Assembly (NCBI GenBank): GCA_963920765.1
Contig: OY987247.1
Location: 21,858,471 to 21,922,470, forward strand
From: Ulota crispa
Lineage: Eukaryota; Streptophyta; Bryopsida; Orthotrichales; Orthotrichaceae
DNA: 64,000 nucleotides
Reading direction: 5' to 3'
Each line of letters begins with the position of its first letter. Position 1 is the stretch's first letter. Shown here one piece after another: positions 37,046-49,171 of this stretch. The notes below the pieces were generated by a model that saw nothing but the letters and a program-made list of their open reading frames with translations, was not told the origin of the DNA and ran no database searches. The translations under genes were made by a program, and so were the position numbers.

Positions 37046-38573
37046 CCCAACACCAAAGTCCAAAGCAAGTCTTAGCAGATGCAGGCAATATCACAAGGCA
37101 AGGGGGAGAACGTGGCAAAGATGAACGCATTGTGGACGGGTGTGATTTATAGATTAGTAAGATATACGTCAATTCATGTTGTATTGGATGTTTCAAAAGT
37201 TTATCACATGCATATCTTATAATATTTGATGTTATGAGCAACGCCAATTGGATCATTTTTATATTTACAACGACATCCACTTGAATAGTTCATTCCCAAA
37301 TGAAATATCATGGACGTCTACAAAGATCTCTTCTTTGACATTGACTTGTGTTTCTTTGTTCTGGGGCAATAAGCTTGGAAGGGTGCCTTATGAATCTGAG
37401 ATTGTTGAGGAAATCAAGAAGGAGTTCATGCTATTGGAAGGTGAGAAGGGAAAGGGGCGTGGATAGCTAGGCAAAGATGTTGTGGAGCTTTGTGCCAAGA
37501 TAGGAGAAATGCGAAGGTTGGTTGCCGAGCTGTCATCAGCTATGATGAGTACACAATCTCACTTGGATGAGATGCTGAAGGAGTTGGTTGCAAGCGTGGC
37601 CGCCCTCACCGCTGCACAAGCTCAAAGAAAAGAGAAGAAGCAAACAACAAACGGAAGAGTTCAAGAAGTCGAGATGGAGGGAGGAGGGGAGTCATGAATT
37701 GCAAAGGTTGGTGGAGAACAGGTGGTGGTTGTGAGTGGTGGTGCATTGGTGGATGGAAGGCTAGAAATAGATGAAGGAGGTGCAAAGAAATCCAACAAGG
37801 AAGACATGGTTGTGACACAAAATGGGGTGTCAATGGGAACATGTTGGACTCTAGCACACCTCTGACAAAAGTTGCATCAAAGGGTGTTGCCGTGGATGTG
37901 CTGTAGAAGGTAAATAATATGTCTTTCAATGTTGGGTTTGACATATTAATGTCCATCAAGATGTGCTTTAGGAAATTTTATTGATTAGATACACTTCAAT
38001 GACAATGTTTTGTGGGACATCCCATAGAGCACATAATGTTTATTCTAATGTTTTGATATGCATTATTCATAACTATATTGTGCGGTGACATTTGCTTGCA
38101 TCAGCAAGCAAACCCCAAGGATCCATATAAAATGGATGACAATGTAGGAGCAATTGCACCGAAGCCGATTGTGACCAACCACTTGAAGTCCATCAAATCA
38201 AATGGAAAGATTAGTGAGCTTTGCAATTTCCTTAAATTTTGATAAGACCCTAAACCACAAGCATACATTTGACAAAATTAATGTGATTGTATAGGCCGGG
38301 GCTTCAACAAGCAGGGCAGACGCAGCAAAGAAGAAATGAAGCCCTTTGCTTTTGAGATGTTGGTGAGTGTGAGGATTTGAGATTTTGCAATGAAGATGTC
38401 ATGGTCAATGTTCATGTGTTCTTGAGCACACTATCATTAACATATTTGATATTGTAGTGGACGTTGTGTGCAGCATCTTGCGTGCATCAACCCCAAAAAT
38501 GGCGAGGTTGATTTTGACTTCTCAATGAACATCTAGCACAACATTAGATTTCATCTAGTGGGAGAGGAAGCTT

Positions 38574-41006
38574 AGCTTTACATGTAGGAGCTCAGTTTTA
38601 GTGCCGGGTTACTTTATGTACACATGGAACCTTGAAGTATGCTTTGGAGCATTGTTTGTTTTATGGTTATGATTCTTGTTTGACTTTCAATATTGGTCAT
38701 ACACCATCATTCAATACGGGAGGATGAAATTGATTGTAATGCGTGTGGGAAATGACATTGAATACATTAGAATGTGGTCAGCGGCACATCTGCCTTGATG
38801 TTCATCTAGTCATGTAGGGGACGTCAATTATTCCTTGTACCATGAAAGCATGTTTAACGAGGTACTTCTATAATCACGGTGGATGTCCAATGGTACATCT
38901 AAGTAGATGTCATGGAGTACAAGATTCAATCAAAATAGATATTCATGGAGCTGTTGAGTTCAACAATTGACGTTTTTGTTTTGTAATCCATGACATTGAT
39001 GTAGATATGTTTGAGGTGAATTGTAGGCATCTACGAAAGCTGTTTTTATCCTATGTTGTTCACTCAAGCAACATGGAGACATGGGCGAACATGGAACATT
39101 GCAAGTGTTGCATTGAAATGAACATCACCCTAAACCCCATACATTGAAGTTGATGTCATACAAAACATTGTCACCAACAAGTAGAGGCTGCGCTATAGTA
39201 GTCAATGACATCACGTGAACACATTGTGCGCATAGAGCAATGCCATGTGAAATCAATCAATCATCCACCTGGACGCTTGTTTCATGGCACGCTTGTTTCA
39301 TGGCAATTGATGTCATGAGGTACATGTATCAGTACATGCATTCTCAAAGAACTTATGTTTTTTTAACAACAACATGCAAGAAGTTACACGCTAGAAGACA
39401 TCATTTTGTACACTTTTACAAAATGGCGCGTAGACATGGCTGTCAAAATCAGTATCCACACTAGTATATGCTACGTCTTGAAGGATATCATGGAAAATAT
39501 AGATGCCATAGAACATGTCAATTTGAGCACCTTGTGTAGTAGTAATGTGCCGGAATTTACATGCTCAATTTGGCATGGTAGAATGTTATATGTAATGTGG
39601 AATGCCAGAATGGACAAGCTTGACATACATGCTAAATCCAATGATGTAGCAAAGTTTTTTCATGGAAACATATGCGTGTGTGATTTGATGTGAAGGTGGT
39701 CACCTAAACCAACATGTGTATGTCAAAATTGACAATTCCAATAACATCCAAAGTAATAGTGGGTGCTACTTTCAATGCTCGAAGTGACAAAATGGTACAT
39801 CAAAGAGGATAGTGAATGGGAAACAAAACCTTGGAGTCCAAGTGTAACATGTCCTCATTTGCATGAATTGGAACATCTTGCAAATTAGGTTTACATGACA
39901 TTTGATGGTGATGTGGATGTAGATATTTAAATATTAGATGTTTCTAATGATGGCTTGACATTGTTTCTAACGTCATTGATGACATTTGTGTGTATGTTGA
40001 AAATGGTCACAGTGACCCCTCCTTGACATGCCACATCATATTTTGTAATGTATGATTGTAATTTTTGATGTGAAATTATATACTTTCACAACATGGTTTG
40101 CAACCATGTTTGTCAAATTCAATATTCAACTTTGTGTATGTTAGATATTGAAGGATGTCACAGTGAACATGAAATGCCAAAAAACATGTAAATTGAAGCA
40201 TTTTGCTTAGCAATATTCTGCGGAAATGTACATGCTTAATACAGCATGGTATATGCCTGGTGTCACCTAGATTGCCAAGATGGACAAGCTTGACATCCTT
40301 ACCTAGACCAATGATGTAGCATCATTTTTTCATGGAAAGACATGGATGTTTGAAGTAGTGTCAACAAGATCACGTAGTCTAATAGGTCTATGCTAAATTT
40401 GACAATTCCAAAAACATCCAAATTCATTGTGGGTGTTAGCGTCACTACCTTCAGTGATTGAATGGTACATCTAACATGACATTGATTAGAACTCCAAACC
40501 CTAAAGTCCAAGAGTAACGTGTCCTCATCTGCATGAATCATAAGATCTTACAAACAAGGTTTACGTGACATTTTACATCAAAGTTGACACTAATTTTTGT
40601 ATTTTGGATGTTCTTGATGATATCCTGAACATTGATTTTGACATCACAATTGATGTTATTCTCTTTGTTGGAATTGGTCACAGTGTCCCTACCTTGACAT
40701 GCCTCATCAAGTTTTGAAATATGTGCATGTCAGAGTTAATGTCAGATTTTCATTAGATGAAAAAAAAAATTTACCAAATGAAGTTTTCTAAGGCAAGCAC
40801 TACCCGTTTGCCCCTTTGGGCAGTTTTTTCTTACCCCCCTAGAGCCATGTTAAAATTGATGTTCACTATTAACGTGCCCTTGTTTTTCTGAAAATTTTGA
40901 TGTTTTTTGCTAATCGAGGTTCACGCAAATTTTTTGACATAGATGGAGACACGTTTGACAAACAAATCAATGCAAAATTGACATATTTTGAACATCAACA
41001 AAATTG
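38574..41006. repeat. Right subterminal region of element A with a ~680-bp internal duplication
   Basis: Non-coding. Two diverged units lie in tandem, about 39410-40020 and 40090-40700. They share GAAGGAT(A/G)TCA...GAACAT, ATTTACATGCTCAATTTGGC-like words, AATTCCAA(T/A)AACATCCAAA, and GTCACAGTG-CCC-TCCTTGACATGCC. The corresponding part of element B (45.65-47.36 kb) has only one unit. The last 250 bases closely match those of element B and carry repeated TTTGACAT/ACGCAAA words. Confidence 0.75.
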
Positions 41007-41022
41007 CCGGTTTCTTATAGTG
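41007..41022 (-). repeat. Right terminus of element A
   Basis: CCGGTTTCTTATAGTG; the complement begins CACTATAAGAAACC, a CACTA-type end shared with element B. Right flank ATG. Confidence 0.8.
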
Positions 41023-43140
41023 ATGGCAAGGTTAGGGGTTTCTTTTTTTTTCATTTTTAGTGCAATCAGAGTTGTGTGGTGAGTTTTTATTCATGTTTGG
41101 TGAATTTGGATGGGCAGACTTGTCTATAATTTGAAATGAAAGTGACCTGGTATGTCTATGGAAGGGAAGGGTTGGAGGGTTCTTTATTTTCCATTTTTTG
41201 TTTTGTGTTTGGTCTAATCAAAGTGAATGGTGGATTTTAATTTGTATTTGGTGATTTGGATTGCCAAACTTGTCTATACTTTGAAATGAGATGGACTAAG
41301 TATGTTGTAGGGAAGGGAAGGGGTCAAGGGTCCATTTTTTTTCATTTTTTATTTCATGTTTGAACAAATCAAAGTTATTTGGTGAATTTCTATTTGTATT
41401 TGTTGAATTTGGATGGTCCAGACTTATGTATACTTTGAAATGTGATTGAGCTGGTATGTTGTGGGGATGGCAATGTCAAGGGTTTAGGGGTTTTTTTTTG
41501 TTTCATTTTTGGTTTATTCAAAGTTGTATGGTGAATTTTTATTCGTGTTTGGTAAATTTGGATGGGCAAACTTGTCTATAATTGGAAATTTTCTAAACTT
41601 GGTACGTTTTAAGGATGGCAGGGTTAGAGGGTTTGGTTGTTTTCATTTTATGTTTCATTTTTGTTGTAATCAGAGTGTATGGTGAATTTTATTTGTGTTT
41701 GGCAAATTTTGATGGCCAAACTTGTCTATATTTCAAAGTTTGATTGAGTTGGTATATTGTGGAGATGGTAGGGTCAAGGATTTGGGTTTTTTGTGTTTTT
41801 TGTTTCATTTTGGTTTAATCAAAATTGTATGGTGAATTTTTATTTGTGATTGGTGAATTTGGATGGCAGACTTGTCTATATATTAGAAAGAGATGGACTG
41901 AGTATGTCTAGGGAAGAGAAGGAGTTAAAGGATTCAGTTTGTTTCTTTTTTTGTTTCAGTTTTGGTCTAATCAGTGTGTGTGGAATTTTTATTTGTGCTT
42001 GGTGAATTTGGATGGCCAGATTAGTCTATATTTCAAAATTTGATTAACCTGGTATGTTTTAAGGATGGTAGGGTCAGAGGGTTCGGTTGATTTCATTTTA
42101 TGTTTCATTTTTGGTCAAATCAAAGTTCTATTGTGAATTTTTATTTGTGTTTGATGATTTGGATGGATAGACTTGTCTATATTTGAAAATGTGATTGACC
42201 TGGTATGTTGTGGAGAAGAGAAGGGATCAAGGGTTTGGATTTTTTCAATTTTTGTTTCATTTTTGTTCTAATCAGAGTGTATGGTGAATTTTTATTTGTG
42301 TTTGATGATGTGAATGGGCAGACTTGTCTATATTTTGAAATGTGATTGACCTGGTATGTCTGGAGATGGTAGAAGTCAGAGGGTTTGGATTTTTTCATTT
42401 TTTGTTTCATTTTTGGTCTAATCAATCTGTATGCTAAATTTTTATTTGTGTTAGATGATTTGGATAGCCAGGCTAGTCTATATTTCAAAATTTGATTGAG
42501 TCGATATGTCGTGGGGATGGCAAGGGTTAGAGGGTTCGCTTTTTTTCATTTTTTGCTTCATTTTTGGTCTAATGAGTGTGTGGAGATTTTTAGTTGTATT
42601 TGGTGAATTTGGATGGCTAGACTAGTCTATATTTTGAAATTTGGATGGGCGGAGAATGTCACTGGGAAGGATGGGGCCACTAGGTTAGGGGTGCAAATTT
42701 TCATGTTCTTTTTCCATGGTTGGTGCTTCTAAGTGTTTGGTATTTTCCCATTCATGCTTGGTGTTTTGCATAGTCATGGATTGAATTCAGTTCAAAATAA
42801 GATTGACAGGGATCTTGTGGAGAATGCAAGGGGGTCTAGAGGGCCTTTCTTTTGTTTTTCATATTCTATGTTAATTAGAGTTGGAAGGCTAATTGTCAAT
42901 CACGCTTGGTGATTTAGATGGGCCTTACTTGTGATTACTCTAAATAGGAATATACAAGGAGATTTTGTAGAGAAGGCAGAGGGTCATAAGAGTAGGGCTC
43001 TTTCCTTTTAAGCTTCTAGTTTGGTGATTCAGCAATTTATGTTATTTTTCCAATCAAGTTGGTGGATTGGATAGGCTAGTTTTGCCCAGATTCCACATTG
43101 AATTGGAAAGGGGATAGCATGGGTAAGGCTGAGGGGTTTG
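41023..43140. repeat. ~150-bp tandem array (about 14 units)
   Basis: The landmark CTTGTCTATA (or near variants) falls at 41119, 41269, 41423, 41571, 41721, 41871, 42021, 42172, 42322, 42473 and 42622, a period of 148-154. Three more diverged units follow to about 43140. Each unit has GGTGAATTTGGATGG, TGATTGA-CTGGTATGTTGTGG, GGATGGCAAGGGTC, then a T-rich run and TTTCATTTTTGGTCTAATC. The first unit starts mid-monomer at ATGGCAAGG, directly after the end of element A. Unrelated in sequence to the 123-bp satellite. Confidence 0.95.
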
Positions 43141-43403
43141 ACCAAAGTTTGTGCACATGTATTCCAAAATTGGCATGTAATTGTTGACGTTAGCTTTTCA
43201 AACGTCTCCACGGACATGTTTGATGATTTTTTATGTCCAATATGTTGTTACAAATGCGTGGCTTTGGACATGGTTGTCGTCTATATATTTGTTTTGATAT
43301 TTTTATACATGTGTAGTTGCAAAGTCTTATATGTCTCATAATTTGTTAAACGCCTCAAATGACACAAAAGACATATTAACTTAGATGTGTTGCACATGTT
43401 GTT

Positions 43404-45630
43404 TCATCCTTCTGATTCCTCATCAGATGAGGATGGGGAGAGGGATAGTGATAAGGAGGAGGAGAGCATGGATGAGGAGGAGTCCGACTTTGACCATGCT
43501 CCTCCCTAATTAGGCTGAAGACTCAAAATCAACCTTTTAAATGGCTTCAACGTCTGCATGGCGTTGGAAAGAAGAAGAAGATACTCACTGACGTCAATCT
43601 CAACCCAATTGGGAAGAAAATGAAGACATTGCATTCAAATATCAGGCTCCTCTCAAAGGACCTTGATTGCTATTACAGTTGGGCGCAGCAATTGAAAGAG
43701 CTCAAAGACCAATTCTTTGACCGCTTGTATGCGGGTAATTCCATGTCACTTTGAACTTGTTATTGGTATTCTTAGGTTATTGTTGTTCTGACATTGCAAT
43801 TTTGTTCTCATGTTCGTATGCATAGGGTAGTTCATGTTGGCTTGGTGATGGACACCCTTGCAGGGTGGAAGTTGCGGGGTAGGAATAGAGGGAATCAAAT
43901 CAACCATGAGTGGTTAGGTCCTAGGATGACCAAAATACTCATTGCCAAGCATTTTAGATTCAACAAGATGATCAATGAGAACCTGCTAAAGCCGCCTAAG
44001 GTCAATGACGTGCAGTGGGAGTCTCTAGTAGAGAAATGTGCTACGGCAAAGTCCAAGGCAAAGTTGCAGCAAATGCGGGCGGCATCACAAGGCAAGGGGG
44101 GCAACATAGGGAAGATGAACGCACTATGGACATCTGTGACTTTCAGATCAGTAAGATGCATGTCCTTTCATGTTTTGTTGGATGTCCTTAAAGATTATGA
44201 CATGTGTGTCTTGTCCTCCTTGACATTCTAAATAATGGCAGTTGGCTTATTTTGATAATTTGCTTAACATTTTTATAGCATCTCTCCCTTGTATGTGATG
44301 TTGTGGGCATCTATATTGAAGTTTTTTCCATACATTGACGTGGGTTTCTATGTTTTAGGGTAATGAGCTTGGTAGGCAGCCCTATGAGACCAAGATTGTT
44401 GAGGAGATGGATAAGGAGATGAACCAATTGGAGGGCAAGAAGGGAAAAGGGCGTGCAAACTTCAGCAAAGAGATTGCAAATCTTCAAGGAGAGACAGCAG
44501 AAATGCAAGGGTTGGTTGCAAAGCTGTCATTGGCTATGATGTCTACACAATCTCAATTGGAGGGCACGCTCAAGGAGCTGGTTGCAAGCGTGGCAGCCCT
44601 GGCAGCCGCACAAACACAAGGAAGAGGAGAGAAGGTGCGATTGGCCAGCAATGGAGTTGAGGAGGTGGAGAGGCAAGAAGGGGCAAAGGTAGACATTGCA
44701 AAGTTTAGTAGAGAGAAGGAGGTGGTTGTGAGTGGGGACACTTGGTGGTTGGAGGAGTGGAGGTAGATGGAGGGGATGCAGACAAAGCCACCAAGGAGGA
44801 CTTGGTGGTGACAAAAGATGGAAGTGTGGATAGCAACAAGGTCGCATTGGATGTCAGCACACCCCCGACAAAGGATGCAACCAAGGACGTTGCTGTACTT
44901 TTGCCAGAGCAGGTAAACAATAGTTTGTGCATGTTTCTTTAAACGGGGGTGTGTTGATTGAATTGTCTTGTATGACATTTATATGTGTAGGTGGACATCA
45001 ATGTAAATGCTTTGGTTGACATCCATTATAACAATCCATGCCTACACAGACATTCTTATCTACATTGTTTACCACTATTTTGTTGGGGTCATATTTCCTT
45101 GTAGCAGCAAGCAATACCCAAGGACCCATATACAATGGGCAGTAGGATAGCGGCAAAAAAGGTGGCAAATTCAGTAGGGCCTTTGTTGTCAGTGGAAGCA
45201 GTTGCCTCCAAACCAATTGTGACCAACCCTTGAGGTCCATAAAATCAAATGGAAATGTTAGTGAATTTTGCAGTTTCCATGAATTTTTGTATGACCAAGA
45301 ACCATGCACACAGGGCTTGACACTAGAAATATGATTGTGTAGGTGGGGGCTTTGATGACAAGGGCAGACGCGGCAAGGAAGAAATGAAGCCTTTTTTTGC
45401 TTTTGATGTAGGTGAGTTTGAGGATTTGAGCGTTTTTGCTGTGAAGTTGTCATGGCTTCAGTGTATTTGTTTATATGAGCATTATCTTTAACGGGGTCAA
45501 TATCCTTTTGGACGCCGTGTGCAGCATTGCATGGGCGTCAGACCTAACAACGGAAATGGTAGTGTTCACATCTCAATCAACATCCGGCACAACATTAGAT
45601 TTATTCTAGTGGGAGAGGAAGCTTAGCTTT
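43404..45630 (+). pseudogene. Second gene of element B (Ptta/En/Spm-like)
   Basis: The better-preserved paralogue of 34249-38573. An acidic exon (SDEDGERDSDKEEESMDEEE) leads to KTLHSNIRLLSKDLDCYYSW and FFDRLYAG, with donor GGGTAATT at 43733. Exon 43864-44150 reads WKLRGRNRGNQINHEWLGPRM, HFRFNKMINENLLKPP, VQWESLVEKCATAKSKAKLQ and GNIGKMNALWTS, then GTAAG. Exon 44359-44912 reads GNELGRQPYETKIVEEMDKE and a coiled coil (EMQGLVAKLSLAMMSTQSQLEG), with a frameshift near 44740. Exon about 45107-45259 (QAIPKDPYTMGSR) and an exon from about 45345 (GFDDKGRRGKEEMKP) follow. The end is HNIRFILVGEEA and a stop. Frameshifts and a stop near 45230 make it non-functional. Confidence 0.78.
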
Positions 45631-45639
45631 ACATGTGGA

Positions 45640-47362
45640 AGCTAGGGTTTAGTGCCAAGTTACTGTATGTACACATGGAACCTTGAAGTATGCATTGGAT
45701 TACACTTTATTTCATAGTAATGATGCTTGCATGACTTTCCCTATTGGTCACAACCTTGTGTGGATTATGGTAGGATGAAAGTGTTATAATGCATGTTGAG
45801 AATGTTGTTGAAGACATTGCAATGAGGTCAATGATACATCTGGTACTACGTCAATCTAGTCGTCTAAGGAACGTCCATTTCCGTTACTATTGAAAGAAGC
45901 ATGTTTAACGAAATACCTCTATGGACATAGTAGGTGTCCAAAGAAGCATCTAAGTAGGTGCCGTGGGGGGTAGGATTGGAAGTAAGTGGATGTTCATAGA
46001 GCTTTTGAGTTCAGTAGTTGACGTTCCTGATGTGTCATCAAAGACATTCATTTAGGCAAATATGAGCGGAATGGTAGGCATTTATGAAAATCACCCTAAA
46101 CCATTGGCATTCATTTAGATGACATGGAAACAAGTAAAGACGTCAAACACAGTTGTTGTTGCATATTAACAATCACCAACCCCTAAAACCCCATGCCTAG
46201 AATTCGATGTCATAGAGACATTGTGACAGACAAGTAGAGGGTATGTCGTGTATGGTGCTTGACATCACGTAAACATGCTACGCACAGAGATCAATGTTCC
46301 CCAAAATTTTAAAAACATCCAATTCAACGCTAATTTCACTCTTGAGGATATGAAGATGTACAAGGATTTGTACATGCACTATCAATGAACCCATGTTTTT
46401 GTAACAATATAGCACATGAACTCACATGCTCACGAACATTTATTTGTGTACCCCTAGAACATGGCGCACTTTTGTGGTTGGAAATTAGAACATTCACGCC
46501 AATGTATGTTACATCTGAAAGGGCGTCCTAAGAACATCCTATGTTAAGGAACATGTCAATTACAGCACTTTGCTCAACAATACTGTGCTAGGATTTACAT
46601 GCTTAATTGGGCATGGGATTTGCTCCAAAAATGTTGGAGTGGACAAATTGAACATCCATATGAACCCCAACGTTGTAGAAATGAATGTCAAGATTGCACG
46701 TGCACGTCAATCCAAATGCCAACAAGGTAACCCTAAATCAAGACATTGTTGCAAAATTTTACAATTCCAAAGAAATCAAAATTAATCATATATGTTACAT
46801 TTAATGCCTTGCTTGACCAAAGGTACATCAATGAGGACATTGAATCGGACCCTCAACCCTAATGTCCAACCTTGAACATGTCCTTATTTGCCTAATGAAG
46901 AACATCTTACAAAAAAGGGCCATGTTACATTGCACGTCAATGTGAACATAGGTTCTAATGCTATTGGCGTATTCAATGGTAGGGTAACATTGGGCTAGAT
47001 GTCCTTATTGACATTGTTCTTGATGTTGGAATTGGTCACTCTTACCCCGCTCTGACACGCCACATAAGATTTTGGAATGCGTGCATTTCAAAGTTGATGT
47101 CAGATTATTACCAGATGAAAAAAATAATTACCAGATGAAGTTTTCTAGGGCAAATACTGCCCATCTACCCCATGGGGCAGTTTTTTCTTACCCCCCGTAG
47201 CCATGTTGAAGTTGATGTTCACCAAAAACGTGCCCTTGTTCTCCTGAAATTTTTTATGTTTTTTGCTAATACAGGTTAACGCAAATTTTTTGACATACAA
47301 GCAAATGCATTTGACATGCAAACTAACGCAAAATTGGCATTTTTTGAACATCCAAAAAAACG
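45640..47362. other. Right subterminal region of element B
   Basis: Non-coding and homologous throughout to 38.6-41.0 kb, but with a single copy of the ~680-bp unit. The conserved end includes CCATGGGGCAGTTTTTTCTT and repeated TTTGACAT...ACGCAAA words that may be subterminal transposase-binding repeats. Confidence 0.7.
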
Positions 47363-47378
47363 CAAGTTTCTTATAGTG
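47363..47378 (-). repeat. Right terminus of element B
   Basis: CAAGTTTCTTATAGTG; the complement begins CACTATAAGAAACTTG. GTA follows as the putative right half of a 3-bp target duplication whose partner is outside the window. Confidence 0.78.
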
Positions 47379-49171
47379 GTAAGATCAGAAGGAGGGGAAG
47401 GATCCGGAAAAGCCAAAGGAGCTACCCCTATCAAGAAAACTCCTCCACCTCCGTCACCTTGTCCCACTGAATGAAAGAAAGCCAAAGAGGTTAGAACTCC
47501 ACATTCTACCCGGCTACCCTGTAAGGTTGACTTCAAATCGGAAGAAACGTCAACGCTTGGATCCCGGACCAAAAGCCAAACCCAAGTGACACCTGACAAC
47601 GGAGGCCAAGCAAAAGGACCAAGCTCAGTGAAGAGGAAGACAATAGAAAAGCGTCGTCGGAAGTCAACTTCATTGATCCCATTCAACCTAGATGACAAGC
47701 CATCCGCCTCCAACACGGAAAGCAAGAGTGATTCCAAAGAGTCGCAAGAAAAATTCGGAGATTTTGATCTTGAAGTAGTGGCTCTATTACAAAGAGGGAG
47801 GAAGAAGCCCAGCCAAAAGAAGGGAAAGACCACAAAGGGAACTCAAGCTCTAGCTGGCAAGAAACAACTAACCCAGAAGGGGGTGCCCGGCGCTTCAAAG
47901 AAAAGGAAGGAGGCCTAGTAATATTGTGGTAGTAAAAACAATAGTACTAGGATACATAAAATTAAGTTTATTTACTTCAAAAAGTCAAGAGTAGTTGCTT
48001 CTTGATGAAATGAACCTAGATGCGCGGATCTAGAATTTCAAGATTTGAGATCCGCTATTGCCTGAACTTTGCAAGAGGAAGGGATAACCACCACTTTTTG
48101 GATTAAGGAATGTAACATGCCATTCTTTGGTCGATAGCTTTCCAAAAAAAGATCTTTTAGGGTTTTCTTCAGACTTAGCTATTAGAGACAAAACTGACTT
48201 TGGTTGCCTTGGACAATTTTAAATTTTTGATTCTCCTAATGCAAGCAAAGTTTCTTATTGTAGAACTTTGAATTGATCACTTGATGTTTTGTGCATGGGA
48301 ATGCAAGTGTTAGGAAAACGGGATAGAAGTAACCCTCGAATCTTGTCTAATCCGTTTTTTGGAAGCAAGTTAAGGTGATTGGAAAATTGTGTGTACTAAA
48401 GGACATTCTTTGTTTGGGCTTATGATCTAGATACTTCTATGAGAAATAACCACCCTTAGACTAGGGCAATCCAAATAGCAATCCTAATGCATGCTAGTTG
48501 ACAACTTGAGAGGTTCCACTACCATTAGGAGTGATCGTGAGCAAAGACATAGAGATCCGCTAATTGTACGGTTACCATCTTAGCAACCGGAATCGGGTAG
48601 AAGAGAGTCTGTTGTTGTAGTACTTTGTTATTTTAGGGGTTTCTTGTGTGACCTTTCAATCTGGAATCACTTCTAGATTGGTTGTGAAGAAGGTATGTAC
48701 CCTTTCATCTTTGGGTTCTTGTTGTTTTTTTGGTTAGTGATACTTCATTCACTATAATCTAACAAAGGGTAGGATTTCACGTAGCCTTCCTCAATTCCAA
48801 ATCACAAAATCCTCTGCTATAGAGGCTAAACTTGTCTAACGTATTATTGGTGTGGTAACCAAATCCGAAATAGGTACAGGGGTTGGACACTCCTTCCAAA
48901 AGTCCGGATTGTTGATGTGAATAGGAGGATATAATCAAGGAATTTGATCTGTCGACTCGAGAACTTCTGGTTACTTTCCCTTGTGGGTATATTTGTCTGT
49001 GTTGTTGTGATTATTTGCAAATTATACACCAAATTTCTTCATCTTGTTCCCATCATCTTTAAGATCTACGAACTAAATCCATATGGAATGAAAACAAGTC
49101 ATCTTCTTGGTGTTTTAAGTTGCTTTTAATGGCAACAGGAGGATAAGTACTTTCTTGTGCTATCATAGTAC
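47379..49171 (+). mobile_element. Retroelement-like remnant, relative of the 10805-12924 element (opposite orientation)
   Basis: It matches the complement of 10805-12660 in order. VKRKT-coding tail at 47640, AAGGAATG-ACATG-CATTC near 48106, TAGGAGTGATCGTGAGCAAAG near 48526, GTCCGGATTGTTG at 48902, and CAAGTCATCTTCTTGGTG at 49098. It ends GGATAAGTACTTTCTTGTGCTATCA, where copy one has its TG...CA border. Element B interrupts its left part. No gag or pol domain is seen. Confidence 0.65.
47586..47918 (+). pseudogene. Lys/Ser-rich coding tail in the retroelement-like remnant
   Basis: An open stretch of about 110 codons (SSVKRKTIEKRRRKSTSL, SASNTESKSDSKESQEKFG, KKPSQKKGKTTKGTQALAGK) with strong basic, nuclear-targeting-like composition. 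A stop near 47471 separates it from a related upstream stretch (SEGGEGSGKAKGATPIKK). The paralogue at 12335-12625 keeps the same order of short motifs. Function unknown. Confidence 0.4.

Larger units (their letters stand above)
34249..38573 (+). pseudogene. Second gene of element A (Ptta/En/Spm-like), decayed
   Basis: After TGTTTTAG come acidic codons (FEEDEEEDSDKEDEGTNEEE), then KDQFFDCLYA. Across a decayed intron (donor GT read as AT, acceptor AG as AA relative to copy B) come WKLRGRMRGKKINVKWLGLKM and WESLVEKCAT. A 2.1-kb insertion interrupts here, then MNALWTG and GNKLGRVPYESEIVEEIKKEF follow. A coiled coil KIGEMRRLVAELSSAMMSTQSHLDEMLKELVASVAALTAAQ comes next, and the tail is GRGFNKQGRRSKEEMKPFAFEM ... 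CVQHLACINPKNGEV. The G-ELGR-P-E and W-LV patterns fit the plant En/Spm second-gene family. It is a paralogue of 43404-45630. Stops and splice-site losses make it a pseudogene. Confidence 0.75.
1..41022. mobile_element. Outer CACTA element A (left end beyond the window)
   Basis: Inferred composite element. The right terminus TTTCTTATAGTG (reverse complement CACTATAAGAAA) ends at 41022 and is followed by ATG in the middle of a 150-bp tandem-repeat monomer. Its parts, left to right, are a leftward TNP2-type transposase remnant (4009 to the window edge), a 123-bp satellite array split by element C, a rightward second gene (about 30.5-38.6 kb), and a right subterminal region. The layout matches element C, whose two ends are both visible. 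The left terminus is not in the window, so membership of the transposase and of the satellite array is inference. The alternative is that separate fragments lie side by side by chance. Confidence 0.6.
41023..47378. mobile_element. Right part of CACTA element B (interrupted by element A)
   Basis: It ends TTTCTTATAGTG at 47378, the same terminus as element A, and contains a paralogue of A's second gene. The 150-bp array lies upstream of that gene, where element A has its own satellite array. If A landed in this array, the transposase and left end of B must lie left of the window. That placement is inference; the terminus and gene homology are seen directly. Confidence 0.65.

Noticed and set aside
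42177..42488. A 103-codon frame with 50-residue repeats
   Set aside because: It follows from the 150-bp period of a tandem array; no start context, domain or conservation beyond the DNA repeat.
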